64,000 nucleotides of DNA from Prevotella sp. (lineage in GTDB: Bacteria > Bacteroidota > Bacteroidia > Bacteroidales > Bacteroidaceae). The DNA is taken from positions 1-64,000 of the forward strand of contig JAFZIL010000063.1 in the NCBI GenBank assembly GCA_017554385.1. The letters run 5' to 3'. Positions 39,201 through 47,404 of this stretch are shown here, one piece after another; the stretch's first letter is position 1; every line of letters begins with the position of its first letter. The position numbers and the translations under genes are program-made. The notes under the pieces were generated by a model that saw only the letters and a list, made by a program, of their open reading frames with translations, was not told where the DNA came from and did not search any database.

Positions 39201-39743
39201 TCAGGCAGCGGCATTGGCCACGACTTGGAGCTTATTGTCGATGGCGATGTAGGTCGTACCTATCAGTTGAATGACTATTTCCAGTATGATTTCGGTAACT
39301 ATCAGAGCGGCAATGTCTCCTATAGCATCCCTCAACTGTCCGAAGGTACTCATAAACTACTGTTCCGTGCATGGGACGTGCTGAATAACTCGTCGGTGGC
39401 AGAGCTTACCTTCGTGGTCGACCCGCAGCAAGAGCCCAGCATCTCGCAGGTCGTCTGTACACGTAATCCTGCTGTCACATCGACATCGTTTGTCATCACT
39501 CACGACCGCGCAGGGAGTGAGGTCGATGTGGTTCTTGAAATCTTTGACACTTCTGGCCGGAAACTATGGCAATACGCTCAAACCGGAGTCTCGACCGATC
39601 AGTATACCACTATCGACTGGGACCTAACCACTGCATCAGGCAGTAAACTGCGAACAGGTGTCTATTTGTATCGTGTGCTTGTCAGCTCGGCAGGTAGTTC
39701 GCAGGCTTCGTCGGCTCATAAACTCATCATTTTAGCAAAATAA
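36207..39743 (+). CDS. porU: T9SS C25-family sortase PorU
   Basis: PorU cleaves the C-terminal sorting domain of type IX substrates and links them to A-LPS at the cell surface. The 1178-residue protein has a signal peptide (MTKRHILTLLWLLCTLTEASA), an N-terminal region of about 130 residues, the gingipain-like domain with catalytic H686 (NYTGHGSP) and C719 (TASCD), 33 residues apart as in P. gingivalis PorU, Ig-like domains, and a FlgD-like C-terminus. The porU-porV-ispF order is conserved in Porphyromonas. Here a second sortase gene intervenes. Confidence 0.93.
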   Translation: MTKRHILTLLWLLCTLTEASAQQFFNLTADEVRIDSMLPHFSHAVELGADYASAGYDVAIEYPEFIDMSATDVMRYQKIRRDTLPEMPEIDQYVGISRKKATLYLSFIPIVFREGRFQKLVSFKLAVTPKSLARGAKYKARDVDSTRYTAHSVLATGQWAKIRVAETGFHQLTDDVVRQAGFSSASKVRIYGYGGAMQPEKLTADYIKETDDLKELPSAMVNGRRIFWGNGPVSWSSNETLTRTRNPYSDYGYYFITETDEDPLLVSGDSLIAGFYPSTSDYHSLYEVEEYAWFHGGRNLYESTPYTIGVARNYTLSAYGTEGKMAITMTYDGPFEATVSMNGEPVGTISASNKPASYSRASVKTWNNFTLGALQGTNTVSITQTSGSKVRLDYISLYSVEPKARPDLTNGTFPTAEYVHNITNQDHHADPTADMVIVIPTTQKVLAQAQRLKELHEQKDSLRVNIVPADEIYNEFSSGTPDANAYRRYVKMFYDRAATEADMPRYLLLFGDGAWDNRMHESNWRNYSPDDFLLCYESENSLSETDCYVTDDYFCMLDDDEGGNLKSADKGDVAVGRLTARNDAQAKILVDKIYSYHNNELAGAWQNTLCFMADDGNGDDQNQHMNDTEKVANAITSQTSGFMLKKIYWDAYIRQSSATGNTYPDASRLVKQQMRNGALLMNYTGHGSPTQLSHEQVLLLADFETSTSLRLPFWVTASCDTSPFDTTEDNLGETAMMNKNGGAIAFLGTTRTVYENLNVKINRAVMRFLFNPANSKLSIAECVRQAKNSLITARTSDERDNSVNKLNYVFLGDPALRLAIPQWKAVVDSINGQPVDGEPVTVHAGAHATISGHIEGAADFDGTATISVRDVEQTIVCKQNYVAADEPFVFQDRPNTLYQGSDSVSRGRFNCTFAVPTDISFSDMTGQVLVFAVDDQKTRSAHGENDNFKMMVGEDKSNDGVGPNIYCYLNHASFTNGGTVNSTPFFYAEVSDKDGINASGSGIGHDLELIVDGDVGRTYQLNDYFQYDFGNYQSGNVSYSIPQLSEGTHKLLFRAWDVLNNSSVAELTFVVDPQQEPSISQVVCTRNPAVTSTSFVITHDRAGSEVDVVLEIFDTSGRKLWQYAQTGVSTDQYTTIDWDLTTASGSKLRTGVYLYRVLVSSAGSSQASSAHKLIILAK

Positions 39744-39757
39744 TCACTACGAGTAAT

Positions 39758-42700
39758 ATGTTCAACACTCGCGTTATTATCCTGCTTCTTGCAGGCTGGC
39801 TCGGAGCAGTAGCTACAGCCATTGCCCAGTCGGAAACACCTGACACGCGCTATGCCAGCCATTCGGTACTGGCACAAGGTCGATGGGTAAAGATACGTAT
39901 CCCGGAAACAGGACTATACCAGATTACTGACTCTGTGGCACAACAGGCTGGCTTTACTGATGCAGCCCATGTCAGCGTGTGGGGTTACGGTGGTGCCCTA
40001 CAGCCCGACCTGCTTAGCGAGTCGTATCTTATCAGTACTGATGACTTGAAGGAATTGCCCACCTGCTATTTCAATGGCAGACGCTTGTTTTATGGTGTCG
40101 GACCTGTCAATTGGAATTCATTAGGTTCCGATCCCCGTATTCGCAACTTCTATTCCAGCTATGGTTATTACTTCCTGACAGATGCTCCTGAGAAGGAGGC
40201 TGAGCCTGAGGAGGAGACTGAGCCCGGAGAAGAAACTGAACCTGGTGAAGAAACGGAGCCTGGAGAAGAAACGGAGCAGGAGGAGACTGAAACTCCTGAT
40301 AACAATGAAGATACTGGACAAGAAGTGACAGGTACTCCAAGTGATGATGAAGACGAAAACCCCATCATTCCAGAAGAGTCAGAGCAGCAACAGGATAGTA
40401 TCGCTTTTGTTTCGACGTTCTATCCATCGTCCTCCGACTATCATTCTATTTATGAAAAGGACGATTATGCATGGTATTCCGGTGGACGTCAGCTCTTCGA
40501 CAAAGAACTGTTCAAGTTGAACGAGCCCCGAACCTATCAGTTGCCGGCTTACTCCCAGAGTGGTTCGGTAACCCTTTCTATGGTATTCAAGAAGAAATTC
40601 ACGGCCAATGTTTACGTCAACGACTCACTTGTCAGTACGATAACGCCAGGCTCCAATGTTGTCAGTCCGACAACAGGTGCCCTCATAGACGCGTGGGCAA
40701 AGGCTGGCTACTATTCATGGAGACTGCCCGTGAATAACCTTACGGAGATGAATACCATTACTATAGAGCAGTTGACGGGCTCGTCATTGCGATTGGACTA
40801 TGTGGCTATCAACTCCAATAGCCCTCGTCCCATGTGCGAACTGTCTGACAGTTTGTTGCCTGTACCCGAGATTGTAGGCTTGGTGGCTTCTCAGGACCGT
40901 CATGCCGACCTGGCGGCCGACATGGTCATTATTATCCCGGCTAACCGTGTGATGCAGGAGCAGGCTGAACGGTTGAAACAGTTGCACGAGCAAGCCGACG
41001 GCTTGCGGGTAACTGTTGTCCCTGCCGACGAGCTCTACAATGAATTCTCCAGTGGTACACCCGACGGAAATGCCTATCGCCGCTATATGAAGATGCTCTA
41101 CGACCGGGCAGAGACACCCGAAGACCGCCCGCGATTCTTGTTACTCTTCGGTGACGGAGCATGGGACAACCGGCTTATACTCAGTGACTGGGGAACAGCC
41201 ACACAAGACGACTACCTGCTCTGCTATGAGAGTGAGAACTCTTACAGCGAGACAAAATGCTATACCAGCGATGACTATTTCGGTCTTCTTGCCGACGGTA
41301 AGGGCAAGAGCAAAGACAGCATGCTGCGTAGTGACCAGTTAGACCTGGCAGTGGGACGCTTTCCTGTTTCAACCTCTGAAGATGCTGTAATCATGGTCGA
41401 CAAGGTGGTGAACTATTATTCCAACACCGAGGCAGGTCCTTGGCAGAACCTGCTTTGCTTCATGGGTGATGACGGTAATCAGAACATGCACATGAACGAT
41501 GCTGAGGTGGTCATCTCCGAGGTGGAGAAAAACTATTCAGGCTTTAACATTCAGAAAATCTACTGGGATGCCTATAAGCGTGAGACATCGACAGCAGGCG
41601 ACCGCTATCCTGATGTGGAACGGCTTGTCAAGCAGAACATGCAGAACGGAGCACTGCTGATGAACTATACCGGACATGGCGGTCCCCGCTCACTCTCACA
41701 TGAATACGTGCTGCGACTGGCTGACTTCGAAAGCATAGAGTCGACGCGTCTGCCGCTTTGGATGACGGCCTCTTGCGACATTATGGCCTTCGACGGTCAC
41801 GAAAAGACGCTTGGTGAAGTAGCTGTGTTGGCACCACGGGGCGGAGCTATTGGCTTCTTCGGTACGGCACGTACGGTCTATGCCTATTTCAACCAATACA
41901 TGAACAGGTACTTTACCCGTCACTTGCTTGGCTCGACCAACGGTCGGCGTAATACCATCGGCGAAGCTGCAAAGCTGGCCAAAAACGAACTGATGTCCAG
42001 CGGTGACGATCAAACGGAGAACAAGTTCCAGTATGTACTGTTAGGCGACCCTGCTCTTGTGCTGGCAGCTCCCACGCTCGATGCTGCCGTCGAGACCATC
42101 AACGGGCAGCCTGTAGGCAATGGAATTATCGAGCTGCCTGCAGGTAAGCGAGTCACCATCAAGGGCAGCATCGTGGGCCATGATGACTTCGAGGGCAAGC
42201 TCTTCATTACCGTTTTCGATGCCGAACAAATCATTATGGGTCAGAAGAATAATAAGAGCCAAACCGACACAGCTATCGTTTTTCGCGATTATCCTAACAT
42301 TATCTATTCAGGCACGCAACGCGTGAGTGGCGGTCACTTCTCGCTGACCTTTACTGTGACGCGTGACCTCAGCTATACCGACGCACCGGCCAAGATGGTT
42401 CTCTATGCCGTGAGCGACGACCTGAAGCAAATGGCTCATGGTGAGAACCGTGACTTCCAGTTCGTTCAAGGACAGGAAGACGATGAAGAGGGCGAAGGTC
42501 CACAGATTACGTGCTATCTGAACAACGATTCTTTTGTCGATGGAGGACAGATTGAGCAGCAGGCAATCTTCGTGGCCAACCTATACGACGAGGACGGCAT
42601 TAATTCGTCGGGCAGCGGTATTGGTCACGACCTGGAGCTGGTCATCGACAAAAAGATTGCCTATACCTATAATCTGAATGGTTTCTTCGAGAGTGTCAAC

Positions 42701-42991
42701 GATGACTACCGTCAGGGAGTGGTGGAGTATCAGCTGCCCATGCTCAGCTATGGACCTCACCAGCTGCGTTTCCGTGCATGGGACACGCTCAACAACTCGT
42801 CATCGGTAACACTTCGTTTCGAAGTGGTCGATCCGTTGGGTATCAGCAACGTGAGTACCGATACTGTCGGAACATCGGAATTCTTTGATGCTACCGGTCG
42901 CAAACTGGGCAACAAACCACCTCGCAAAGGACTTTACATCTGCCGTACACCCAATGGGCAAGTTAAGAAATTAACAAATCCGAAACAATAA
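39758..42991 (+). CDS. second PorU-like C25 sortase (tandem paralogue)
   Basis: The 1077-residue protein is collinear with the preceding PorU over the middle and C-terminal domains (SHSVLAQGRWVKIRIPETGLYQITD vs the same block in PorU). It keeps the catalytic pair H640 (NYTGHGGP) and C673 (TASCD), again 33 apart. It lacks PorU's N-terminal 130 residues after the signal peptide. It gains an acidic insert (about 147-210) with four 6-residue GEETEP-type repeats. The C-terminus ends in a short T9SS-like tail (FDATGRKLGNKPPRKGLYIC). It is probably a duplicated sortase with a different clientele. Confidence 0.88.
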   Translation: MFNTRVIILLLAGWLGAVATAIAQSETPDTRYASHSVLAQGRWVKIRIPETGLYQITDSVAQQAGFTDAAHVSVWGYGGALQPDLLSESYLISTDDLKELPTCYFNGRRLFYGVGPVNWNSLGSDPRIRNFYSSYGYYFLTDAPEKEAEPEEETEPGEETEPGEETEPGEETEQEETETPDNNEDTGQEVTGTPSDDEDENPIIPEESEQQQDSIAFVSTFYPSSSDYHSIYEKDDYAWYSGGRQLFDKELFKLNEPRTYQLPAYSQSGSVTLSMVFKKKFTANVYVNDSLVSTITPGSNVVSPTTGALIDAWAKAGYYSWRLPVNNLTEMNTITIEQLTGSSLRLDYVAINSNSPRPMCELSDSLLPVPEIVGLVASQDRHADLAADMVIIIPANRVMQEQAERLKQLHEQADGLRVTVVPADELYNEFSSGTPDGNAYRRYMKMLYDRAETPEDRPRFLLLFGDGAWDNRLILSDWGTATQDDYLLCYESENSYSETKCYTSDDYFGLLADGKGKSKDSMLRSDQLDLAVGRFPVSTSEDAVIMVDKVVNYYSNTEAGPWQNLLCFMGDDGNQNMHMNDAEVVISEVEKNYSGFNIQKIYWDAYKRETSTAGDRYPDVERLVKQNMQNGALLMNYTGHGGPRSLSHEYVLRLADFESIESTRLPLWMTASCDIMAFDGHEKTLGEVAVLAPRGGAIGFFGTARTVYAYFNQYMNRYFTRHLLGSTNGRRNTIGEAAKLAKNELMSSGDDQTENKFQYVLLGDPALVLAAPTLDAAVETINGQPVGNGIIELPAGKRVTIKGSIVGHDDFEGKLFITVFDAEQIIMGQKNNKSQTDTAIVFRDYPNIIYSGTQRVSGGHFSLTFTVTRDLSYTDAPAKMVLYAVSDDLKQMAHGENRDFQFVQGQEDDEEGEGPQITCYLNNDSFVDGGQIEQQAIFVANLYDEDGINSSGSGIGHDLELVIDKKIAYTYNLNGFFESVNDDYRQGVVEYQLPMLSYGPHQLRFRAWDTLNNSSSVTLRFEVVDPLGISNVSTDTVGTSEFFDATGRKLGNKPPRKGLYICRTPNGQVKKLTNPKQ
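40211..40282 (+). repeat. 18-nt tandem repeat in the second sortase
   Basis: Four 18-nt units in frame (GAAGAAACTGAACCTGGT type) encode EETEPG-like hexapeptides. The stretch is acidic and proline-containing, so probably a flexible linker. Copy number could vary by slippage. Confidence 0.85.
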
Positions 42992-43020
42992 ATCACAAAC
43001 ACACAGCGTTTATAACTACG

Positions 43021-44184
43021 ATGAATAGCTTACTAAGATTATATCTTGCGGCCTTCTTGGTGCCCTTTGCCCTTACGGCTGCAGCACAGGACGACAAATC
43101 CACGATGTTCAATCCCGTGGAGCATGCCGTCATTTCTCAGACCATTGCCCCCGATGCACGCTCGGCAGGTATGGGTGACGTAGGTGCAGCCACTGATCCT
43201 GATGTCAATTCACAGTACTGGAACCTCGCGAAATATCCTTTCTGTATCAGTCGTGCAGGTATCGCACTCAACTACACACCGTGGCTACGCCAACTGGTGA
43301 ATGACATTGACATGGCCTACGTGGCTGGCTACTATCGCATTGGCGATTATTCCGCTCTGTCAGGCTCGCTGCGCTATTTCTCGCTTGGCGAGGTGTTTAC
43401 CAGCGAGACAAGTGACGTTACGGTGAAGCCTTATGAAATGTCACTCGACGTGGCCTATTCCCGTATGCTCAGTGAAACGTTTTCGCTCGGTGTTGGCCTG
43501 CGCTGGATTTACAGTGACCTGCGCTACGACTATAGCGAAGATTCAAAGCCAGCTTCGGCCTTTGCTGCCGACGTGGCCCTGTACTACAATAACTATGTCA
43601 TGTTAGGCCAGCGGGAATGTCAGCTGGGACTTGGTCTTGTGGCAAGCAATATTGGTAGTAAGATCTCATACTATGGCGATGAGGAAAGTCAGTTCATACC
43701 AGCTAACCTGCGTCTTGGTGCTTCGCTCATGGTTCCTGTAGACGAGTGGAACCGCTTCTCGTTCTCAGCTGATGCCAACAAGCTGATGGTACCCACCGTG
43801 CCACGACAGGGTGTTGATGAATCGAACAGCGACTATCAAGATCGCGTACGTCGCGAGTATAGTGATGTGGGAAGCATCAGCGGTATGTTCAAGAGCTTCA
43901 GCGATGCACCCGGTGGCTTCAAAGAGGAATTGGAGGAAGTACAGTGGAGCGTTGGTGGCGAATATACCTATCACGACCAGTTCTCTATCCGTGCTGGTTA
44001 CCACCATGAGTCTGAGTCGAAAGGTAACCGTAAGTATTTCACCGTGGGTGGTGGTTTCCGCATGAACGTCTTCTCGCTCGACGTTGGCTATGTCATCGCT
44101 ACCGGACAGAGCAATCCGCTCGACAAGACCCTTCGCTTCACTCTGGCCTTCGACATGGACGGCATTAAGGACCTGTTTAGGTAA
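43021..44184 (+). CDS. porV: T9SS outer-membrane protein PorV
   Basis: PorV is a FadL-like beta-barrel that carries T9SS cargo from the translocon to PorU. The 387-residue protein has a signal peptide (MNSLLRLYLAAFLVPFALTAAAQ) and the family motifs IAPDARSAGMGDVGAATDPDVNSQYWN (about 41-67) and GLRWIYSDL. It ends with a barrel-type strand finishing in hydrophobic residues (LDKTLRFTLAFDMDGIKDLFR). It lies 29 nt after the second sortase and before ispF, as in Porphyromonas. Confidence 0.93.
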   Translation: MNSLLRLYLAAFLVPFALTAAAQDDKSTMFNPVEHAVISQTIAPDARSAGMGDVGAATDPDVNSQYWNLAKYPFCISRAGIALNYTPWLRQLVNDIDMAYVAGYYRIGDYSALSGSLRYFSLGEVFTSETSDVTVKPYEMSLDVAYSRMLSETFSLGVGLRWIYSDLRYDYSEDSKPASAFAADVALYYNNYVMLGQRECQLGLGLVASNIGSKISYYGDEESQFIPANLRLGASLMVPVDEWNRFSFSADANKLMVPTVPRQGVDESNSDYQDRVRREYSDVGSISGMFKSFSDAPGGFKEELEEVQWSVGGEYTYHDQFSIRAGYHHESESKGNRKYFTVGGGFRMNVFSLDVGYVIATGQSNPLDKTLRFTLAFDMDGIKDLFR

Positions 44185-44283
44185 AAGTGAAAAGTGAAGA
44201 GTGAAAAGTGAAGAGTGAAAAGTGAAGAGTGAAAAGTGAAGAGTGAAAAGTGAAGAGTGAAAAGTGAAGAATTTGCTACCGCT
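44185..44283. repeat. 7-nt tandem repeat with AATTTGC end before ispF
   Basis: Heptamers of GTGAAAA and GTGAAGA type alternate about a dozen times, ending in AATTTGCTACCG (44270-44281) directly before the ispF start. The AATTTGC end is the same as in the repeats at 3576, 11348 and 46783. Confidence 0.85.
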
Positions 44284-44760
44284 ATGAATATCAGGGTAGG
44301 TATGGGCTATGATGTCCATAGATTAGTGGAGGGGCGAGACCTTTGGATAGGGGGAATTCTTATTCCTTATGAGAAAGGATTATTGGGGCACAGCGATGCC
44401 GATGTGCTCATCCATGCCATCTGCGATGCATTGCTCGGAGCTGCCAATATGCGTGATATTGGCTATCACTTTCCCGATACATCAGAAGATACGTTGAACA
44501 TGGATAGCAAAATCATCCTTCGCAAGACCATCGACCTTATTGCCACGAAAGGTTATCGGTTAGGTAATGTTGATGCGACTATCTGTGCAGAGCGTCCCAA
44601 GATGAATCCCCACATCCCCCAGATGCAGGCATGTCTGGCCGAAGTCATCGGTTGTGAACCCGATCAGATTTCCATCAAGGCTACCACCACCGAGCGTCTC
44701 GGCTTCACTGGTCGTGAGGAAGGTATCTCGGCATACGCAACCGTACTCATAGAACGCTGA
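44284..44760 (+). CDS. ispF: 2-C-methyl-D-erythritol 2,4-cyclodiphosphate synthase
   Basis: IspF makes the cyclic diphosphate intermediate of the non-mevalonate isoprenoid pathway. The 158-residue protein has the metal-binding DVH (GMGYDVHRL), the GHSDADVLIHAICDAL motif, and the C-terminal KATTTERLGFTGREEGISAYA. An upstream in-frame GTG/ATG would lie in the tandem repeat; the ATG at 44284 is chosen because it gives the family N-terminus. A perfect-stem terminator follows. Confidence 0.96.
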   Translation: MNIRVGMGYDVHRLVEGRDLWIGGILIPYEKGLLGHSDADVLIHAICDALLGAANMRDIGYHFPDTSEDTLNMDSKIILRKTIDLIATKGYRLGNVDATICAERPKMNPHIPQMQACLAEVIGCEPDQISIKATTTERLGFTGREEGISAYATVLIER

Positions 44761-44827
44761 GCATTAGCCGTCCGATGATCAGACATTCGTTTCCTTGTGA
44801 CCAAGCATTGGTTCGCAAATGACAAAT

Positions 44828-44862
44828 AAAACGACCACGAATTCGTGGTCGTTAATTTTTTT
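44828..44862 (+). terminator. terminator after ispF
   Basis: The perfect palindrome ACGACCACGA/TCGTGGTCGT (44831-44852) with AATT in the centre is followed by TAATTTTTTT. It ends the porU-porV-ispF transcript. Confidence 0.9.
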
Positions 44863-44875
44863 GTGGACTTTCCTG

Positions 44876-45118
44876 TTACACTTGGAACGAGTCGCGTTCG
44901 TCGGGCTTATAGGCTTTGTTGTCCTCTTTTAGGTAAATCTGCAGGTCACTGAAATAGCCAGTCTCCTGTAGTTTCTTCAGGTCTTTACGTGCCACTTCCT
45001 CGTCGTAGATTTCCTTAGCACTGGCCAGATGGTTGGTGAACTCAAGTTTTTTCTTCTCTGTGTCTAAGACCGAAATCCATTCGTCTTTTAGACGGTCACC
45101 GATGACATACTTCTTCAT
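44876..45118 (-). CDS. hypothetical 80-residue charged protein
   Basis: I do not recognise this family. The product (MKKYVIGDRLKDEWISVLDT... ending YKPDERDSFQV) is rich in Lys, Glu and Asp, with a likely central helical region and no signal peptide or cysteine pair. It has its own -7 box (45169-45176) 51 nt upstream and faces away from gdhA, which supports it being a real gene. A cytoplasmic role is likely. Confidence 0.6.
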   Translation of the reverse strand: MKKYVIGDRLKDEWISVLDTEKKKLEFTNHLASAKEIYDEEVARKDLKKLQETGYFSDLQIYLKEDNKAYKPDERDSFQV

Positions 45119-45168
45119 AGATGTAAAAAATTAGATTGTAAACTGTAGTTTGTTTTTAAAAGTCGGTG

Positions 45169-45176
45169 CAAAGATA
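45169..45176 (-). promoter_or_regulatory. -7 box of the 80-residue gene
   Basis: On the minus strand TATCTTTG, followed by GCACC. It lies 51 nt upstream of the small gene's start and diverges from the gdhA promoter. Confidence 0.5.
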
Positions 45177-45300
45177 CATCAAAAAGAACGAATGACCAAA
45201 CTATCTTCAATTTATCTTCAGAAAAAGTTTGTTTTAACAAATTGTAACCTGTTAGGGAAAAAATATCCCAATTTTTCTTGGTGGGTATTGTTTTTTTCCT

Positions 45301-45308
45301 TAAATTTG
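45301..45308 (+). promoter_or_regulatory. -7 box of gdhA
   Basis: TAAATTTG matches TAnnTTTG and is followed by CC. It is 45 nt before the gdhA start. Confidence 0.5.
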
Positions 45309-45352
45309 CCACGTTCTAATAACAAACCGACATACTTTTAAATCGTAACACT

Positions 45353-46693
45353 ATGGAAGTTGAGAAAATTATGCAAGGCTTGGAGCGCAAGCATCCAGGT
45401 GAGTTGGAATTCCTGCAGGCAGTCCGCGAAGTGCTGGAATCTATCAAAGACGTCTACAATCAGCACCCCGAATTTGAGAAAGCCAAGATTGTAGAGCGTA
45501 TTGTTGAACCCGAGCGTATCACCACGTTCCGCGTGCCTTGGGTCGATGACAAGGGCGAGGTACAGGTGAACATAGGTTATCGCGTGCAGTTCAACAGCGC
45601 CATTGGTCCGTACAAAGGCGGTCTGCGCTTCCACCCTTCGGTCAATTTAAGCATCCTGAAGTTCCTCGGCTTTGAGCAGACCTTCAAGAATGCACTCACC
45701 ACACTGCCCATGGGCGGCGGCAAGGGAGGCTCTGACTTTGCACCGCGTGGCAAGAGTGATGCTGAGATTATGCGTTTCTGCCAGGCCTTCATGATGGAAC
45801 TTTATAAGGTCATCGGTCCCGATATGGATGTGCCCGCAGGCGACATCGGCGTGGGTGGCCGTGAGATTGGTTATCTCTTTGGCATGTACAAGAAGCTTAC
45901 CTCACAGTTCCATGGTGCCACCCTCACAGGTAAGGGCATGGAGTGGGGTGGCTCTATACTGCGTCCAGAGGCTACAGGTTTTGGCGCACTATACTTCGTA
46001 CACCACATGATGGAGACCCACGGACTCGATATCAAGGGTAAGACAGTTGCTCTCTCAGGCTTCGGCAACGTGGCTTGGGGCGCTGCCAAGAAGGCTACCG
46101 AGTTGGGTGCAAAGGTTATCACGATCAGCGGTCCTGATGGCTATATCTACGATCCTGCAGGTCTTGATGCCGAGAAAATCGACTACCTGCTTGAGCTGCG
46201 TGCATCGGGCAACGACATCTGTCAACCCTATGCCGACGAGTTCCCCGGTTCACAGTTCTTCGAAGGGAAGAAACCCTGGGAGCAGAAAGCCGATATCTAC
46301 CTGCCGTGTGCCACGCAGAATGAGCTGAACGGTGACGATGCTGACAAGATCCTGGCCCAGAAGCCGCTGTGCGTGGCTGAGGTGTCGAACATGGGTTGTA
46401 CTGCCGAGGCTGTCAACAAGTTCATTGCCGCTGGCCAGCTCTTTGCACCTGGTAAGGCTGTCAACGCTGGTGGTGTAGCCACCTCGGGTCTTGAGATGAC
46501 GCAGAACTCCATGCGCATGTCGTGGACTGCCGAAGAGGTTGACCAGCGTCTGCATCAGATTATGGCTGGTATCCACCAGCAGTGTGTGAAGTATGGCAAG
46601 GAGCCCAGTGGATACATTAACTACGTGAAAGGTGCCAATGTCGCCGGCTTCATGAAGGTCGCTAAGGCCATGCTGGCGCAGGGCATTGTGTAG
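45353..46693 (+). CDS. gdhA: glutamate dehydrogenase (NADP-type)
   Basis: Interconverts 2-oxoglutarate plus ammonium and glutamate in the cytoplasm, the main ammonium entry route in many Bacteroidota. The 446-residue protein has the catalytic lysine motif LPMGGGKGGSDF (about 120-131), the dinucleotide fold GFGNVAWGAAKKATELGAKV, and the C-terminal QNSMRMSWTAEEVD. Length is that of hexameric small GDHs, which favours NADP(H). Single-gene transcript with its own promoter; a 7-nt tandem repeat follows. Confidence 0.95.
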   Translation: MEVEKIMQGLERKHPGELEFLQAVREVLESIKDVYNQHPEFEKAKIVERIVEPERITTFRVPWVDDKGEVQVNIGYRVQFNSAIGPYKGGLRFHPSVNLSILKFLGFEQTFKNALTTLPMGGGKGGSDFAPRGKSDAEIMRFCQAFMMELYKVIGPDMDVPAGDIGVGGREIGYLFGMYKKLTSQFHGATLTGKGMEWGGSILRPEATGFGALYFVHHMMETHGLDIKGKTVALSGFGNVAWGAAKKATELGAKVITISGPDGYIYDPAGLDAEKIDYLLELRASGNDICQPYADEFPGSQFFEGKKPWEQKADIYLPCATQNELNGDDADKILAQKPLCVAEVSNMGCTAEAVNKFIAAGQLFAPGKAVNAGGVATSGLEMTQNSMRMSWTAEEVDQRLHQIMAGIHQQCVKYGKEPSGYINYVKGANVAGFMKVAKAMLAQGIV

Positions 46694-46883
46694 GTAATAG
46701 TGAAAAGTGAATAGTGAAAAGTGAATAGTGAAAAGTGAAGAGTGAAGAGTGAAAAGTGAAGAGTGAAGAGTGAAAAGTGAAAAATTTGCTACCGAAGTGT
46801 TGTTGAGACGTGTAATCGTATTGTGCGTCTTTCTCGTTGGTGCGGTAGCAAATTTCTCACTTTTCACTTTTCACTTTTCACTT
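46694..46883. repeat. 7-nt tandem repeat and its inverted copy around the rlpA-like start
   Basis: A left array of GTGAAAA/GTGAATA/GTGAAGA heptamers (46694-46782) ends in AATTTGCTACCG (46783-46794). After about 48 nt comes the inverse, CGGTAGCAAATT, followed by repeated CTCACTTTTCACTTTTCACTT (about 46843-46883). Together they form an inverted repeat able to make a long hairpin. Its interior and right arm encode the signal peptide of the next gene. Confidence 0.85.
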
Positions 46884-47384
46884 AGCAAGGCCTCTGGCCA
46901 GACGCAAAAGGGCATTGCGTCTTATTACTCGAAAAAAGCTACGGGGCGGAAAACTTCGAGTGGAGAGCGCCTGCATCACGACAGCCTGACTTGTGCCCAT
47001 AGGACGTTTCCCTTTGGGACGTTGCTTAAAGTGACCAACCCGGCCAACGGACGCGTGATCGTCGTGCGCGTAACTGACCGTGGTCCCTTTGGCCGTGGTC
47101 GCATCATAGACCTCTCGTGGGGCGCGGCCAAGCAGTTGGGTATCCTCTCACAAGGTATTGCATCCGTTGTTGTCGAACGTGTCAGCGAGACCAATATTCC
47201 ACTTAAGGATACTACACAGGTAAAGATTCCCGAACTGGAGCTGGCCGCTCAGAAAATGGAACCGCGTATGAAGCCCGTGTGGCAGGACTCTATGCAGATT
47301 GATCATGGCAGCGTCCATCACCAAATGGAACAGACAGCCAAGAAAAGCTGGTATGAGCGTTTTCTTGACTATCTGAACCAATAG
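46770..47384 (+). CDS. RlpA-like double-psi beta-barrel protein
   Basis: RlpA-type proteins act on peptidoglycan in the cell envelope. The mature part has the DPBB core KGIASYYSKKATGRKTSSGERL, LKVTNPANGRVIVVRVTDRGPFGRGRIIDLSWGAAKQLG, including the conserved DRGPF and D. A C-terminal linker without an SPOR domain follows. The start is uncertain: GTG 46770 lies in a tandem repeat, GTG 46797 and TTG 46800 are alternatives giving (M)LLRRVIVLCVFLVGAVANF. The signal peptide reads through an inverted repeat copy (VANFSLFTFHFSL). Confidence 0.85.
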   Translation: MKSEKFATEVLLRRVIVLCVFLVGAVANFSLFTFHFSLSKASGQTQKGIASYYSKKATGRKTSSGERLHHDSLTCAHRTFPFGTLLKVTNPANGRVIVVRVTDRGPFGRGRIIDLSWGAAKQLGILSQGIASVVVERVSETNIPLKDTTQVKIPELELAAQKMEPRMKPVWQDSMQIDHGSVHHQMEQTAKKSWYERFLDYLNQ

Positions 47385-47404
47385 TACTTCGAAGTCGATG
47401 TCTA

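Noticed and set aside
44185-44283. CRISPR array
   Set aside because: Period is 7 nt with no unique spacers; no cas genes in the window.
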